Counted from the stretch's first letter, positions 50,725 to 61,581 are shown. The stretch is DNA of 64,000 bases from Diphasiastrum complanatum (GCA_029204225.1 CM055102.1:24335390-24399389), one strand, 5' to 3'. Numbers and translations are program-made. Notes: a model not told the origin generated them from the letters alone.

Positions 50725-51430
50725 ATTTGGCACCATTTCCACTAACCACGGACCGCATACTGAAAAACGAACACCAAAACTCGATCTTCCTAAGTACGAC
50801 GACAATTCAAACCCTCAGAGATTTCTTCAAGTCTTTGAGAACGCATGTGATGTCTATGGCGAAACCTCTCCAGAAGCCATGGTACAACTCTTCTCGATGA
50901 CCATGATTGATTGAGCACGAGAATGGTTTTTTAACCTAGATCGTGAAGATAAACGAGATTGGTCACTCCTGAAGGAAGACTTCATCAAGCGATTCAAACC
51001 GTTTCGTTTGTTTGAGAGTCCTTTTGTCAAATTAAGCAATATCAAAATGACAAAAGAAGAAAAGGTACGTGACTATATAGAAAGATTCAAAAGATTAAAA
51101 AGTCAGGTACAAGAACAACCCACAGAGTCCATGCTCATCATCTGGTTCCTAGTTGGACTTCCAAGATGGATCAGACGTGAACTTCGATCTAATGATGAGT
51201 ACACATAATTAAAACAAGCCATGTCTGACGCTATCCGCGAAGAAGACGAGGGATTAGATGTGGATGAACCTCGAGAAAGGAGAGCACACCGTGTTGTCCA
51301 TGACCCTAGACCAAATGAAGAAACTCAGGAACAATTATGGAAAACACAGATGGAATTGCCTAACCAGCAACAGATGGAGAAACTCACGAAAGAGTTTCAG
51401 AATACCCTTAAGTCTATCCAGAGCTCCATG
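50725..51430 (+). pseudogene. gypsy-2-type gag
   Basis: Retrotransposon gag core: EKRTPKLDLPKYDDN, RFLQVFENACDVYGE, REWFFNLDREDKRDWSLLKE, FRLFESPFVKLSNIKMTKEE and VGLPRWIRRELRSNDEY, then an acidic linker and Gln-rich tail. Two stops (after FSMTMID near 50913 and after NDEYT near 51208) are the only breaks. It matches the minus-strand copy at 24945-25753. No zinc knuckle follows; the antisense ORF begins directly. Confidence 0.85.
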
Positions 51431-51435
51431 CCAGG

Positions 51436-54400
51436 TCAGTTACCCACCATAGACGGGAAAATACCTGGTGCCCTCCTACGTTGCTGTGGTGGCTTCGCTA
51501 GGTAATCGTCCAAGGCCAAGGTGCCCATATCACTCTCTTTGGCCCGCTCTCTTGTGGAAGGCTCGGCTTCACCCGCATTCGTAGGCCTGGGCGAGAATCT
51601 GCGTGTTTCTGGCGGATCAGCCAGAAAGTCATCTTTGCCACCAACGTCAGTGTTAGTTTCTGGAAGGTCAGGGATGGAGTGATCAGGAGAGAGAGGCACA
51701 TGAACTACAGGTTCAGGAGGAGGCGGGTTTAACAAATTGTACGCCGCACCGGGGGAACTGAGCCGTTGTAGGAACTCGTCCAGTCGGGCTTGTTTCTACT
51801 GTGAATACCTTATGTGTTTTTCATGGTGATTCAATTTGGTAATAAGAAGTTTATGGCACTGTATGCTAATGCTTATTACATAGTGTTTGGTCTGGAATTG
51901 ATTAGTGAAGTGTCTCTAGCCTTCAATCTTGTGATTTGCGCAGATCATAGGAGTATTGTGTGGCTTTCCCTTTATCAGCTGGACCTTTAGATGGGCCCAA
52001 TAATTTGCTAGGAGGTGGTGGAGAGGAGAAGGGTGAAGAAACAGGGTAAGTAGGAACAAATGTTTCAGAAAAATTAAATGAAGAATAAGAATGGGGATTA
52101 AAAATAGGTGGTGGAAGGGAAAAACTCTGGAAGCAGCTTGGGTTCTCAAGCCACCCGATCCCGAACTACCATAGAAGGGTGAAGAAACAGGGTAAGTAGG
52201 AACAAATGTTTCAGAAAAATTAAATGAAGAATAAGAATGGGGATTAAAAATAGGTGGTGGAAGGGAAAAACTCTGGAAGCAGCTTGGGTTCTCAAGCCAC
52301 CCGATCCCGAACTACCATCTACTGGCTGGGTTTGCCCATCCTTATTATCAGCTCCGTCATCTCCATCATCGTCCCGTGGTTTCTTCACAGAAGTACCTGC
52401 TTGGGCCTTGCACGCCGTGTCCCACAGTTGGTGCACCTTGTCCAAGACTTGCTGTAGGGCCTTAGTCATTTCTTCGAGCTGATTCTGGAACTCAAGGATG
52501 ATCTTTCCCTGTTTGGCCACGACATTTTCAAAATTTTTTTTCTCGGCTTCTCGTTCTTGAATTAGCCGCACGTACTTTTCCATCCGCATGGCTGTAGCCT
52601 GTGGGGCCTAGAACTGTATATCCTCGGGCTTGACCAGAGGGGCATCAACTGTCATTGCACCCATCGATCCATCTCGCGCTTGGTCGATCCGGGCCATCTG
52701 GCGCTTCAGTTGTTGTTGAACCTCTTCCAATTTTATCTTCTGCCCGGTCATCACGGATCTTATTTCTTCCGCCTCTTTTTCCTTTTCTTTGGCCAACTTT
52801 TGCTGATGTGCGATCTCTTAGTTCTGGTACTGGATCTTATTTTCGAGCACTTGGTGTTGGCTTACCAACCAATGCATATGGTAGCTTGTTTCGGATAGGC
52901 TGATCATTGAGCGTTTAGCTGCTTCAGAGAGCTTTTCAGGGTTGGTGATGGTTGGGTATTGATCAGGGGTATGAGTTGGTGATGTTAGTCCAAAGAATAG
53001 ACGTTGTGGAGGGAATGAGGGTGGCATTGGAGGGAGTGGAGAGATAATGTTAGTAGAAACAGTGGTGGTGGTGGTTAGTGGAGGGGTCAGACTTCCTCTT
53101 GACTGATCCGCTTTTTCTGGTTCATCATCGCTTATTTCCATCAGGTCCGCAACATCAAAATATAGTGAAGTGTCCGTGAGAACATGGACTTGCTGGGCTT
53201 GTGGTTGGTGGGCCGCTCCCATGTCTTGGGAAATGGTATTCCCCTCTCCCCCCCCCAAATATTGTGCCTTTGGTGAGCTTGGCGGCATCGGGGTTGTAAT
53301 CAAGATGGGGGGAGTGGTGACGTGATCAGGTGGCACCGCTGTGGTATATGTGCCCGTGTCTGGTGCCAAAGAAGATGTTGCTCCATCACCCCCGTCTATG
53401 ATGTGTATGGGTGAGGAGTGTTGCTGTGATGCTGTATCAGAGGTCGAGCTGCCATCTGTCGAGCTGGACGATGCCGAATGAGATGGTGTGGCCTGGCTCG
53501 TGTCGCGTGGTTTCCTTGTGAGTGGCTCTCCCTCAGACTCCGACTCCTCTAATTTTGTGGCATCTGGCGATCTCTTCTTTGCCATGAGCTTTATTCTTCT
53601 CCTTTGCTGGCGTCTTTCGGGCAACGTTGCCTTGGAGCTATCGGCCTCTTTTGTTGCTGAAGATCCTGCTACTGCTGGATCTTGTTGAGATGCTGGTGAT
53701 GTCGGCTGTTTCCGTACCAGCTTGAGGATACTGGTATTCGGCCTTTTTGGTGCTTGCCCTTGTGGCGAAGACTGCCGTGCTCTGGATCGCTTGGACTTCT
53801 TGGACTCAATGGGGATGTCCCAAGCTTTGTCCACAACATGCAGTAGTCCTTGAAGGTGGGGCCCATTGTTCACCTGCGTGAGTGTGAGATCCGTCATTAG
53901 GTACCCAAGTATGGTTGTCGGCTGTTTGTTCTTGATAGTCATGAAGGCAGTTCGAAGCAAACTATGCCCAATCATAAAGATTTTGGGCATGCAGTCGTGA
54001 ATCTGCCATCATGTGGAATAATGACATAGGTACACGCAGGACCTTTGTTCTTGAACGTTGTGTGTACTTGGTTAAGTACGCACACGCAGCTGCTAGTGGT
54101 TGATCATTAATGGCCTCGAGGCGATACCCGTCTTTATTCTTCCATTTTTCCACTGATAAATCAATATTTATTATATACTGTTTGCTCAATCTTTTGGAGC
54201 GTCCTGGTAACAGCATTTGGGCCTCGAGGGAATTCGAATGTATGCAAGTCTGCCGCCGCAAAATATATATTGTAGACATAGTTCATGTTGGGAGGAACTA
54301 TGAATTGGCAAGACCTTGCAATGACATTGTAATTGGCGTACGCCATATGCAGCAAGTATGGATACCCAGCCAGGACAGGAACTTGGAACTCAATCGCCTT

Positions 54401-54516
54401 GAAAAAGTGTTGTGTCTGCTGGTTCCAAGCATCTCTTGAATATCCAGCTTGCCCACCTGGATGTCGATCTTATTTGTATCTGGGTCTTCTGAACTGGAAC
54501 TTTGATTGGAGGACAT
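51436..54516 (-). pseudogene. Long antisense ORF of unknown function, Pro/Ser-rich with coiled coil
   Basis: Reads leftward from an ATG at 54516 (MSSNQSSSSEDPDTNK). N-terminal globular part: FQVPVLAGYPYLLHMAYANY, EFPRGPNAVTRTLQKIEQTV and EKWKNKDGYRLEAINDQPLA. Central 390-residue frame at 53990-52818: basic KKSKRSRARQSSPQG, then a long Ser/Thr/Pro stretch and a C-terminal helix. Then a coiled coil at 52796-52400 (KEKEAEEIRSVMTGQKIKLE, QNQLEEMTKALQQVLDKV) and a Pro-rich tail ending at 51436. Four or more stops or frameshifts. No enzymatic motif. It resembles the antisense or extra ORFs described in some plant gypsy elements, or an unrelated gag-like protein. Confidence 0.5.
52027..52318. repeat. 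146-bp tandem duplication inside the antisense ORF
   Basis: Copies 52027-52172 and 52173-52318 look identical over almost their whole length. 146 is not a multiple of 3, so the duplication shifts the frame of the antisense ORF. The near identity marks it as recent. Confidence 0.92.
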
Positions 54517-55378
54517 GTTGGAAAACTGGAAATACAGTGTTCTGGAAAAATTGGTTGGGTTGAGATTGGAAACAAAGTTAACAGTGGTTTCGGCTCGGTT
54601 GAGAAGGTGACTGATGTTTCGGCTCGGTCGAGGGTGTGACTGGAGGCGTCGGTCGAGATGGAAGTGAGAATGTGTGCAAAGTGGAGGTGTGTGAAAATGG
54701 TGTGTTTGTAAGAAAAGAAATCTATAGAGTGAGGTTGGAATGGTAGAGTAGAAAGGGTGAAGTAGAATGGCTCAAAGAGACAGGATGTGTAGATGCCGGT
54801 GGAGTATGGGAAGGTTGGAAAGATGGAAATGATGGATGACTGTGGAACCAGAATGTTGTAGGTGGTGAAGGAAGTGGAAAAACCAAGAGTTCGTGAGAAT
54901 GATGATGATGTTCTCAATAGTGTAACGAGAACGTGATTTGTGCTCGCGCGACACTACCCCTCATGTGCGAGAAGTTTCACAAAAATGGTTCGTATACGTT
55001 TGTGTGTTGGGTACTTTGGAGATCAATTGCACATGAGCCAAAGGCCCTGGCAACTTGATCTCTTGTGGAATCGATTTCGGCGGATAACATTTGTTATCTA
55101 GATAAAGGAGTACATGTTCATCCGTTAGTTGAACATCATTCATCGAAAGAATACCTTCTTCCTAGGTTCTCCTGGGCACCAAGCAATGGAAATTGGGTCG
55201 ATCATAAGGGGAATGATGGGTGTATCAATGTCTATAGAAATTGGGAGAAGATACACTTCTTCTGCAGCGGTTTCGATACGACATCTGTTGGAATCAGCAC
55301 AGTCCACAGTGGCCAGTGCTTGACCCCAATTTATTATGTCTGTTGATCTGGTATAGTGGCCTTTCGGTTGGATCGGGA

Positions 55379-55465
55379 CCCGGTTTCCAGAGAGGAAACC
55401 ACCTAAGAAGAAGTAAAGAAACAAAAGATCCGTGTTCACAGATTCTTTGCTGGAATCTGTGAACA
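55379..55465 (+). repeat. Right terminal repeat remnant of the nested element
   Basis: ACCCGGTTTCCAGAGAG to GGAATCTGTGAACA, matching 50635-50724 with a few changes and one short indel. The copia-F frame resumes at its end. Confidence 0.75.
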
Positions 55466-56030
55466 ATGACATAAAAGGAAAAGGTATGGTACAAGTCCAA
55501 CTGTCTTCAGGCAAGATTGATGAGATAAAAAATGTCTTATGTGTTCCTAATTCAAAGAATAATCTACTTTCTATCTCAGCTATCAGTAAGCAGCATATGA
55601 TTGCTGAATTCAATGAGAAACAACATCTCATCAAGGATAAGAAGAGGAATAATGAAGTCATAGCCGAAGGAGTACGTTAGTAGGTATCGAAAATATACAA
55701 TGTGGTTATTGGTCTTCCAAACATTGTTCCTTCTAACAAAGTTTATGAAGGATGTGTTATGGCTAAGCATCATCATCGAAAATTTTAAAAGAGTAGCTTT
55801 TGAGCCAAAGTTATTTTGAAGCTTATTCATACATATCTTTGTGGCTTATGCGAAATTCAATGGATAAGGGAAGCACGTTATTTTATGACTTCTGTTGATA
55901 ATTATTCTAGGAAGATTTGCGTTCATTTTCTAAAGAATAAGAGTGATGCTTTAAAGAACTTCACTTGGTTTAAAGCATTTGTGGAAAAGCAAACAGGGAA
56001 GCCGATCAAGATCCTACATTAAAATATCTT
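55466..56030 (+). pseudogene. copia-F right part: protease end and integrase start
   Basis: Continues from 49556: IKGKGMVQVQLSSGKIDEIK, LCVPNSKNNLLSISAISK, a double stop near 55678, then a short HHRKF remnant and the integrase core start FMTSVDNYSRKICVHFLKNK and FKAFVEKQTGKPIKIL. It ends near 56030. RT and RNase H are absent, so the element is truncated on this side. Confidence 0.83.
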
Positions 56031-56698
56031 TCAACAAAACTTGATGAATTTTACAGGCATGATTGCACTATTGTTTCATGTGTGATGGGTAGCGATGTGG
56101 ATCCACATGTATCGTTCTTGTGCAGGTTTGATACATCATTTACTGTGGTGATATGATCTCTGAAGCTCTGAGCTAAGTGTATCTTGGTTCTGCGAACAAG
56201 GTTAGTAAACAAACTTCCATGTCATTTCAATGATCAAATCATCTTGTAGTGGTATTATGGTTTCATCTTTTCCCACAAAGAATAATGTGCTGATTTTGTG
56301 TTTTTAAATTGAGTACGTGAAGTGTAGCCGTCGGGTTCGAACGTCTTCCGAAGATTGTCGAGTCGATGGTGTCGATCATTGACTATCGAAGGATTGTCGA
56401 GTCGAGGGATTGTCGACTATCGAAGGGATCCAACTCTCGAGAGAGGTGACTCTTTGGCATTCCTTTGACTTATTCGGTTGACTTTGTGTAGTGTCTCAAA
56501 CTTGTCTTGAATTTGCGTGTATTTTGCAGGTTCTTCATCTGCAACATGCTCCCGAGTAAATAACCGGGTCTGGGACTCTGTTGTGGATACTTGAAAGAAA
56601 AAGATGGTAATGTATACAAAGGCAACTGGATCGAATGGGGTTTGAAGTGGAATTAAAATTCCAACATCCACCCCCCCTCCAAAAACACTTTGTTTGAC

Positions 56699-56700
<2 letters not shown>
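56031..56700. other. No gene; short GATTGTCGA repeats
   Basis: About 56330-56430 contains three GATTGTCGA and several ACTATCGAAGG-type words. No coding content. It could be part of a copia-F LTR, but no second copy was seen. Confidence 0.4.

Positions 56701-56743
<43 letters not shown>
56701..56743. repeat. (CT)n microsatellite left of LINE-A
   Basis: 43 bp of uninterrupted CT immediately before the 5' truncation point of LINE-A. Confidence 0.97.
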
Positions 56744-56746
<3 letters not shown>

Positions 56747-57898
56747 CAGAGAGTTCAGGATCTACCAGATGCAGACACGAGGTATACACGGGCCTCACTT
56801 GCCTCCTCACACTTCCTTCATGACTAGGGCTACCGACTGTCGTGGTTCTCACAGGCATCCCATTTCCTCCTTGATTCCTTTGGCATATCCATCACAGAGC
56901 TCCCCTCAGGCACCCACCAGTATATCAAGCGCTTCTTATATAGAGCATACCTCGACCGTACTTGGAGGCGACAACTAGGGGTTAAACCCGCCTATTACTA
57001 GACTCACTTCATGGAGCTTGACATAGTAGGGTTCCCAGTTTTGCCACACTATTTGGACTCGGGATTGTCACACAACCTCAGATTTACATTGGGACAGCTC
57101 CGCGTATCATCACATCAGTTGGCTATTGAGACTGGGAGATTCCAGGGTACCCCGAGAGAGGAGCGGATTTGTCAGTTTTGTTTCCTGAATGAGGTGGAGT
57201 CAAAGGAGCACTTTATCTTTAGATGCCCAGTGTATTACGAGATCAGAGGGAGATATCACTGTCTGTTTCGTGATTCGCCTGTCACCCTACGATCCCTCCC
57301 AGCCTATGAGGACTCTCGATGCGCCGCTCTCATGATACGAGAGATGTTTATTCTACGACAGAGCCTATGTCAGACAGCCCAGCGGAGTCATATTTCTCAG
57401 CCGCAGATCACTTCTTTCTTCTCCAGGAGAAGAGGACGAGACTTAGTATCTGATGAGGATGAGGATGATGGAGACTTACATGCCCACCGAGATCAGAGAC
57501 AATGTTCCACTCATACTCATGTTGCTGCACGAGCTACCCGACTTATCATGAGGAGACCTCATCTTCCTAGATGACATCATCGACCACCAGCAGTCCTTCA
57601 TGCTGCATCCCGTATTACATCCTTTTATAGCATCAGCGAGACAGGGGATGATAGTGTCATACCGTATTCATGATAGTTCGCAGTATATATGCTCCCAAAT
57701 GTTTCATATATCATCGCATCCTTTTCAGTTTCAGCTTTTAGTTTCAAATCATAGCTGTTAGATCTGTATTTCTATTATAGTCTTGGAGACGTTTCATACG
57801 CTCCTATAGTTACCACATACTTGACATGTACATTTACTAGTCTTATATGCCTTTTGGCATGGAAAAGACATTAATAAAGCTTTCTTTCTCTCTTCCTT
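56744..57898 (+). mobile_element. LINE-A: 5'-truncated non-LTR retrotransposon
   Basis: Begins right after (CT)n in the middle of the region downstream of the RT domain (frame VQDLPDADTRYTRA, aligned to LELDSSRYVATA in LINE-B). Two stops occur before 57010; then it is open to 57574. The C-terminal zinc-knuckle-like motif is intact in the frame starting at 57011: Cys54, Cys57, His67 and Cys72 (RICQFCFLN, EHFIFRCPVYYEIRGRYHCL). The 3' UTR ends with a hairpin at 57847-57860, then AAGACATTAATAAAG, then CT-rich sequence. Confidence 0.88.
57011..57574 (+). pseudogene. LINE-A ORF2 C-terminus
   Basis: 187-residue open end of a LINE polyprotein without the RT. LGQLRVSSHQLAIETGR is nearly identical to LGQFRVSSHQLAIETGR of LINE-B. 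The tail TSFFSRRRGRDLVSDEDEDD is basic then acidic. Nothing upstream could express it. Confidence 0.85.
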
Positions 57899-57924
57899 CT
57901 CTCTCTCTCTCTCTCTCTCTCTCT
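57899..57924. repeat. (CT)n between LINE-A and LINE-B
   Basis: 26 bp of CT, preceded by a CT-rich degenerate stretch from 57876. It marks both the 3' end of LINE-A and the 5' truncation point of LINE-B. Confidence 0.95.
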
Positions 57925-60748
57925 ACCTTCCGCATTATACCTCCTACCATTTCTAATCACTCCCTCCTACTCATAGTACCACAGTCACAACACACCATCC
58001 CACTCATCACCATCGCCCGGTTTTCTCTCCATCTGGTTTTCCCCTTTACACCGAGTCCCTAGTTACTTTTCTCCAAGACTTCCCCTTCACCTCCTCAGTT
58101 GACCAACAAGCTATCTTTTTATCTCAATCTCTTTTGCAATCTGCCACTACTGCCTATCCTTCGAAAACCTTTCCTTCGCATAAACGCACTCACAACAAAT
58201 GGTATGATACAGAGTGCTTCTCATTGCATAAACAAGTTGTATACGCTAGATACCACTCTCCTCACACCCTAGCCTTGAAACAAAAAGAATATCACAAAGT
58301 GACTCTGAAAAAAAAAGACAGCTTATCTCCAGTCCTTGGGACAAAAACTTGTTGATGCTATGCCTCCCCATCCTCCCATTTCTTTTGGCGGATGTTCTCT
58401 AAAAACCCTTATAAACCCGCTCCTATTGCTATTGAATCATGGATAAATTATGCTAGTAAGCTTTATACAGTTGACTCTCTTTCCATTTCTCTTTCCCCAC
58501 GCCCTGAATTCACCCTCTTTACCCCGTCCATGGTTGAAAACGCCATCCAAAATGGTCAAACCCAAAAAGCCACTGATGTTGACCTCCTAAGTTGGAACTT
58601 TTACACCCTATCCTCAAAGCCGGGGATCCTTCGATTGTCGACAAGTACTGCACTATTATGATCAGTCATACTATGGCCAAGCTATATGGATCCGTTTTAC
58701 AGACTATTGTCAGCTCACGGGCAGAGACAAACGGGTTACATGCTATGGGACAGGCAGGTTTTCGCGCTGGCTACTCCACGGCTGACCAGATATTCATCTT
58801 GAGATGCATTATTGAGGAGGCTAAGTTCAGGAAGCAGAGGGTTTATTGTTGCTTTGTGGATTTCCACAAAGCCTTTGATTCTGTTCCGAGACACCTTTTA
58901 CTCCAGCGCTTAGCATCGCTTGGCATTTCTCAGGAGATCATTGCTGCTATCGTCACATTGTATGAGAGAGTGCTGGCCCGTTTTCGAGATGGTGATGGAT
59001 GGTCCTCTTACAATCATAGTACAGTGGGAGTTAAGCAAGGATGTCCTTTGTCCCCTACTCTCTTTGCTCTATATATTGATGATCTTGAGCGGATTATTAG
59101 GGAGGAGGGTGGAGATGGCTGTCCGTTAGCAGATATGATTATCCCTATTCTACTGTATGCGGATGACGTGATACTTCTATCGAGATCCGCATCTGGGCTT
59201 CAGCAGCACCTTGATGCTTTATATACTTTCTGCCAGACATGGGGTTTGATAATGAACATTGGTAAGACTAAGGTCATGGTGTTCAACACCAATCGACAAC
59301 ATATGAGAGACACAATGTTCTACTATGATGGGCTTCCACTGGAGATAGTAGCCTCTTATACTTACTCAGGTGTCCATTTGACTGGTCCATTGCTCACTTT
59401 TAGACCAGCTGCACTATCTAGGCTCCGCAAGGGGCACTATGCTCTTGTCCAGATGGAGAGGTTTTCCTCTATTTACTATGTACATGATCCTGATACGCGC
59501 TGTCGCCTTTTTTCTGCCATTGTCTCTCCGATGGCTCTATATTCAGCAGAGACGTGGTGTCCTGGCTTGTCCAGAGATACTTGGAGTGATATTTCACGTT
59601 TGCAGATCCTTATGCTTAGCTGGATGATCCGTGCGAAGCAATCAGTTCCCCATGATATCATACTGGCAGAGTTTGCCTCACCACCACTGATTGTCGAGGC
59701 TATATTTCGGATTATCACATTCATTCATAGAGTCTTGGAGCTTGATTCATCCAGATATGTTGCTACAGCTTTCACATCCTCTCACACTCTAGCTAGTCAG
59801 CAGGCTAAGTCCTCATGGTTTCAGTGTGTTTCTGACCTTTTGAGTAGGTGGGGTTTATCTATATCTGATCTCCCGAATGGGACACACGCATATATCCGTC
59901 AGCAGATTTACAGAGCTTACATCAGCATAGTGTGGTCTCACCCAGATCCAGCACGGGTCAAGCTTCATTTTTATCACACTCATCTTCTTCAACTTGATGT
60001 TTCCGGGCTTCCCATTTGGCCGGGTTATTTGTCTCAGACGTTATCTTTTGGCCTGCGTTACCGTCTTGGTCAGTTTAGGGTCTCTTCTCACCAGCTTGCT
60101 ATTGAGACAGGCAGATACCCAGACACACCTAGACCGCTACGGATTTGTCAGTGCTGCTCTTTACAGGAGATTGAGGATGAGTTCCATTTTATTTTCCGAT
60201 ATCCAGCCTACTGTGAGATCAGAGGCAGATACCATTGCTTATACAGAGATACTCCAATTACACTTGCTTCTTTCCTTGCCTTCTCAGAAGCGAGATGTGT
60301 TGGTTTATTATTGCGAGAGATGTTTACTCTGAGATCTTCCTTTTTATTGGATGTTTATGATGTGGATCATAGCTAGTCCCACATTACGCACTTTTTCCAG
60401 AAGAGGGATAGAGATGAGACTTCTGACAGTGAGATAGACATTCCAGTACGACGACCGAAGCTCCAGCATCCTCTCACGTAGTTTTTTATATCCACTTAGC
60501 CAGTTAGCTTACTTATTTCAGTTTTCTCTTTCCCTCTGTGTAGCTGGTGGTTAAGCTACTGATATTGTACCCTCAACAGAGCTGGAGGTTAACCTTTGTT
60601 TTTCTCTCTGTTTTCTAGTGCTGGTTTAGTTGTTAGGAATAAGTCCTACATGGACAATGCTCCTTCTTTTTTGATGTACTTTCTACTTGTCTTATGTGCC
60701 CTCGGGTACTTGACAGACATTAATATATATAATTCTAATTCTAATTCT

Positions 60749-60752
<4 letters not shown>
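57925..60752 (+). mobile_element. LINE-B: 5'-truncated non-LTR retrotransposon with nearly intact RT
   Basis: Starts after (CT)n inside the endonuclease end (SNHSLLLIVPQSQ), continues through the linker with two or three frame breaks (HNKWYDTECFSLHKQ, ESWINYASKLYT), and then the long open frame 58592-60376. The 3' UTR carries a hairpin at 60696-60709, GACATTAATATAT and three TTCTAA-type repeats, then (CT)n. ORF1 and most of the endonuclease are missing from this copy. Confidence 0.9.
58592..60376 (+). CDS. LINE-B reverse transcriptase and C-terminal domain
   Basis: 594 residues, open throughout. RT motifs: FRAGYSTADQIFIL at 57-70, catalytic FVDFHKAFDSVPR at 88-100, GVKQGCPLSPTLFALYIDDL at 146-165, catalytic YADDVILLS at 189-197 and GLIMNIGKTKVMVF at 218-231. 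After a thumb-like region comes the C-terminal motif RICQCCSLQEIEDEFHFIFR with YPAYCEIRGRYHCL, in which the last zinc-binding Cys of LINE-A is Tyr. No RNase H follows. It would copy the element RNA at the cut target. The true frame begins upstream, so the start given is only the first Met. Clade not resolved; it does not look like the common plant L1 with an RNase H tail. Confidence 0.9.
   Translation: MELLHPILKAGDPSIVDKYCTIMISHTMAKLYGSVLQTIVSSRAETNGLHAMGQAGFRAGYSTADQIFILRCIIEEAKFRKQRVYCCFVDFHKAFDSVPRHLLLQRLASLGISQEIIAAIVTLYERVLARFRDGDGWSSYNHSTVGVKQGCPLSPTLFALYIDDLERIIREEGGDGCPLADMIIPILLYADDVILLSRSASGLQQHLDALYTFCQTWGLIMNIGKTKVMVFNTNRQHMRDTMFYYDGLPLEIVASYTYSGVHLTGPLLTFRPAALSRLRKGHYALVQMERFSSIYYVHDPDTRCRLFSAIVSPMALYSAETWCPGLSRDTWSDISRLQILMLSWMIRAKQSVPHDIILAEFASPPLIVEAIFRIITFIHRVLELDSSRYVATAFTSSHTLASQQAKSSWFQCVSDLLSRWGLSISDLPNGTHAYIRQQIYRAYISIVWSHPDPARVKLHFYHTHLLQLDVSGLPIWPGYLSQTLSFGLRYRLGQFRVSSHQLAIETGRYPDTPRPLRICQCCSLQEIEDEFHFIFRYPAYCEIRGRYHCLYRDTPITLASFLAFSEARCVGLLLREMFTLRSSFLLDVYDVDHS

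Positions 60753-60800
<48 letters not shown>
60753..60800. repeat. (CT)n between LINE-B and LINE-C
   Basis: About 48 bp of CT, preceded by three AATTCT units of the LINE-B tail. Confidence 0.97.
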
Positions 60801-60801
<1 letters not shown>

Positions 60802-61581
60802 GCGGTTTCAGCCGCGATGGTTCTCTCTCTAGCCGCGATGGCTTCCTTCTAGATGCCTACTGCCAGCACTCCATCCTTCCCCTATGGCTCCACGAAAAAG
60901 GGGAGGAGGTAACTCCCCCCACTCTATCACGCCCTGCTGGTCCGCAAGCTTCTGATCCGTGCCCTGCTGGCCTGGAATCCATTTCCATCACAGTTGCACC
61001 TGCTCCTGCCATCGTACCTGCTTCCATTACATCTAATCCACGCCCTGCTGACCCGGAATCCATCTCCATCGCTGTTGTACCTGCTCCTGCCATCGCATCT
61101 GCATCTGTTGCACCTACCTTCGATCCACCTTCACCTTCAATTCCGGTTGCAATCCCTATTTCTCCGTCAAATCCTCTTCTCACTAATAGTGAATCCATTA
61201 TAGCTGACCCTTTGATCCCGAATACCTCAGAAGAGGAGTCACGGGTGCCTCCAGCCTTTATGAACTCCGTCATTCGTGCAGATCAGTTACGTTCATATGA
61301 ATATCTCAACGACCATCGAAAAACACTTCTTTCTCTTGAAGCTACAATCCAAGTTGTTCAAACTCATCTTCAGAAACTAGATTCGTCTATCGATGATCTC
61401 AAGAAAGAAGTTATAGCCATCAAACTCGAAGCTTCCTCTCATTCGACTACGTTAGCTAAGATCCAACAACTTGAAAGTCAAGTGGAACAGCATCATACCG
61501 CTGTCCGATCCTGGGCAGATGTGCTTAAAGGTGCTAATATTGCTGTTCCCTGGATGGAACCTAGGATAATCAAACGAATGT
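60801..61581 (+). mobile_element. LINE-C: 5' end with ORF1, truncated by copia-G
   Basis: Begins after (CT)n with a short leader that repeats AGCCGCGATGG twice, then an ORF1-like frame to 61581, where copia-G starts. The assignment to the LINE family rests on position and ORF1-like character, because the other copies lack this end. Confidence 0.55.
60884..61581 (+). pseudogene. LINE ORF1-like protein, Pro/Ala-rich with coiled coil
   Basis: ATG at 60884 (MAPRKRGGGNSP). A frameshift in the C6 run near 60917 leads to the long frame RPAGPQASDP, then Pro/Ala/Ser-rich repeats (two diverged copies of PAPAI.SI). From about 61300 a coiled coil follows (LSLEATIQVVQTHLQKLD, LAKIQQLESQVEQHH), then RSWADVLKGANI. 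Basic start, coiled coil and SWADVLKG-type end are typical of LINE RNA-binding ORF1 proteins. It is cut off after PRIIKRM. Confidence 0.55.

Larger units (their letters stand above)
49557..55465 (+). mobile_element. gypsy-2-related insertion nested in copia-F, gag plus a long antisense ORF
   Basis: Lies between the two parts of copia-F. Candidate target duplication ACAAC (left) versus ACAAT (right), one transition apart. The left end (TGTGCTCATG) begins a long terminal region matching the gypsy-2 LTR at 25867-26300. A 90-bp terminal segment at 50635-50724 recurs at 55379-55465. Inside are a sense gag (50725-51430) and then a 3-kb ORF on the opposite strand instead of pol. No sense RT, integrase or RNase H was found, so it is non-autonomous or a composite of more than one insertion. 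Confidence 0.6.

Noticed and set aside
52818-53990. 390-residue ORF as a host nuclear protein gene
   Set aside because: It continues in shifted frames on both sides, lies inside an insertion in copia-F and has no host-gene splice structure.
58592-60376. 594-residue ORF as a host gene
   Set aside because: RT motifs FVDFHKAFDS and YADD, the 5' truncation and the repeat tail identify it as a LINE.
60857-61273. 138-residue Gly/Ala-rich minus-strand ORF
   Set aside because: Antisense shadow of the Pro/Ala-rich LINE ORF1-like frame.
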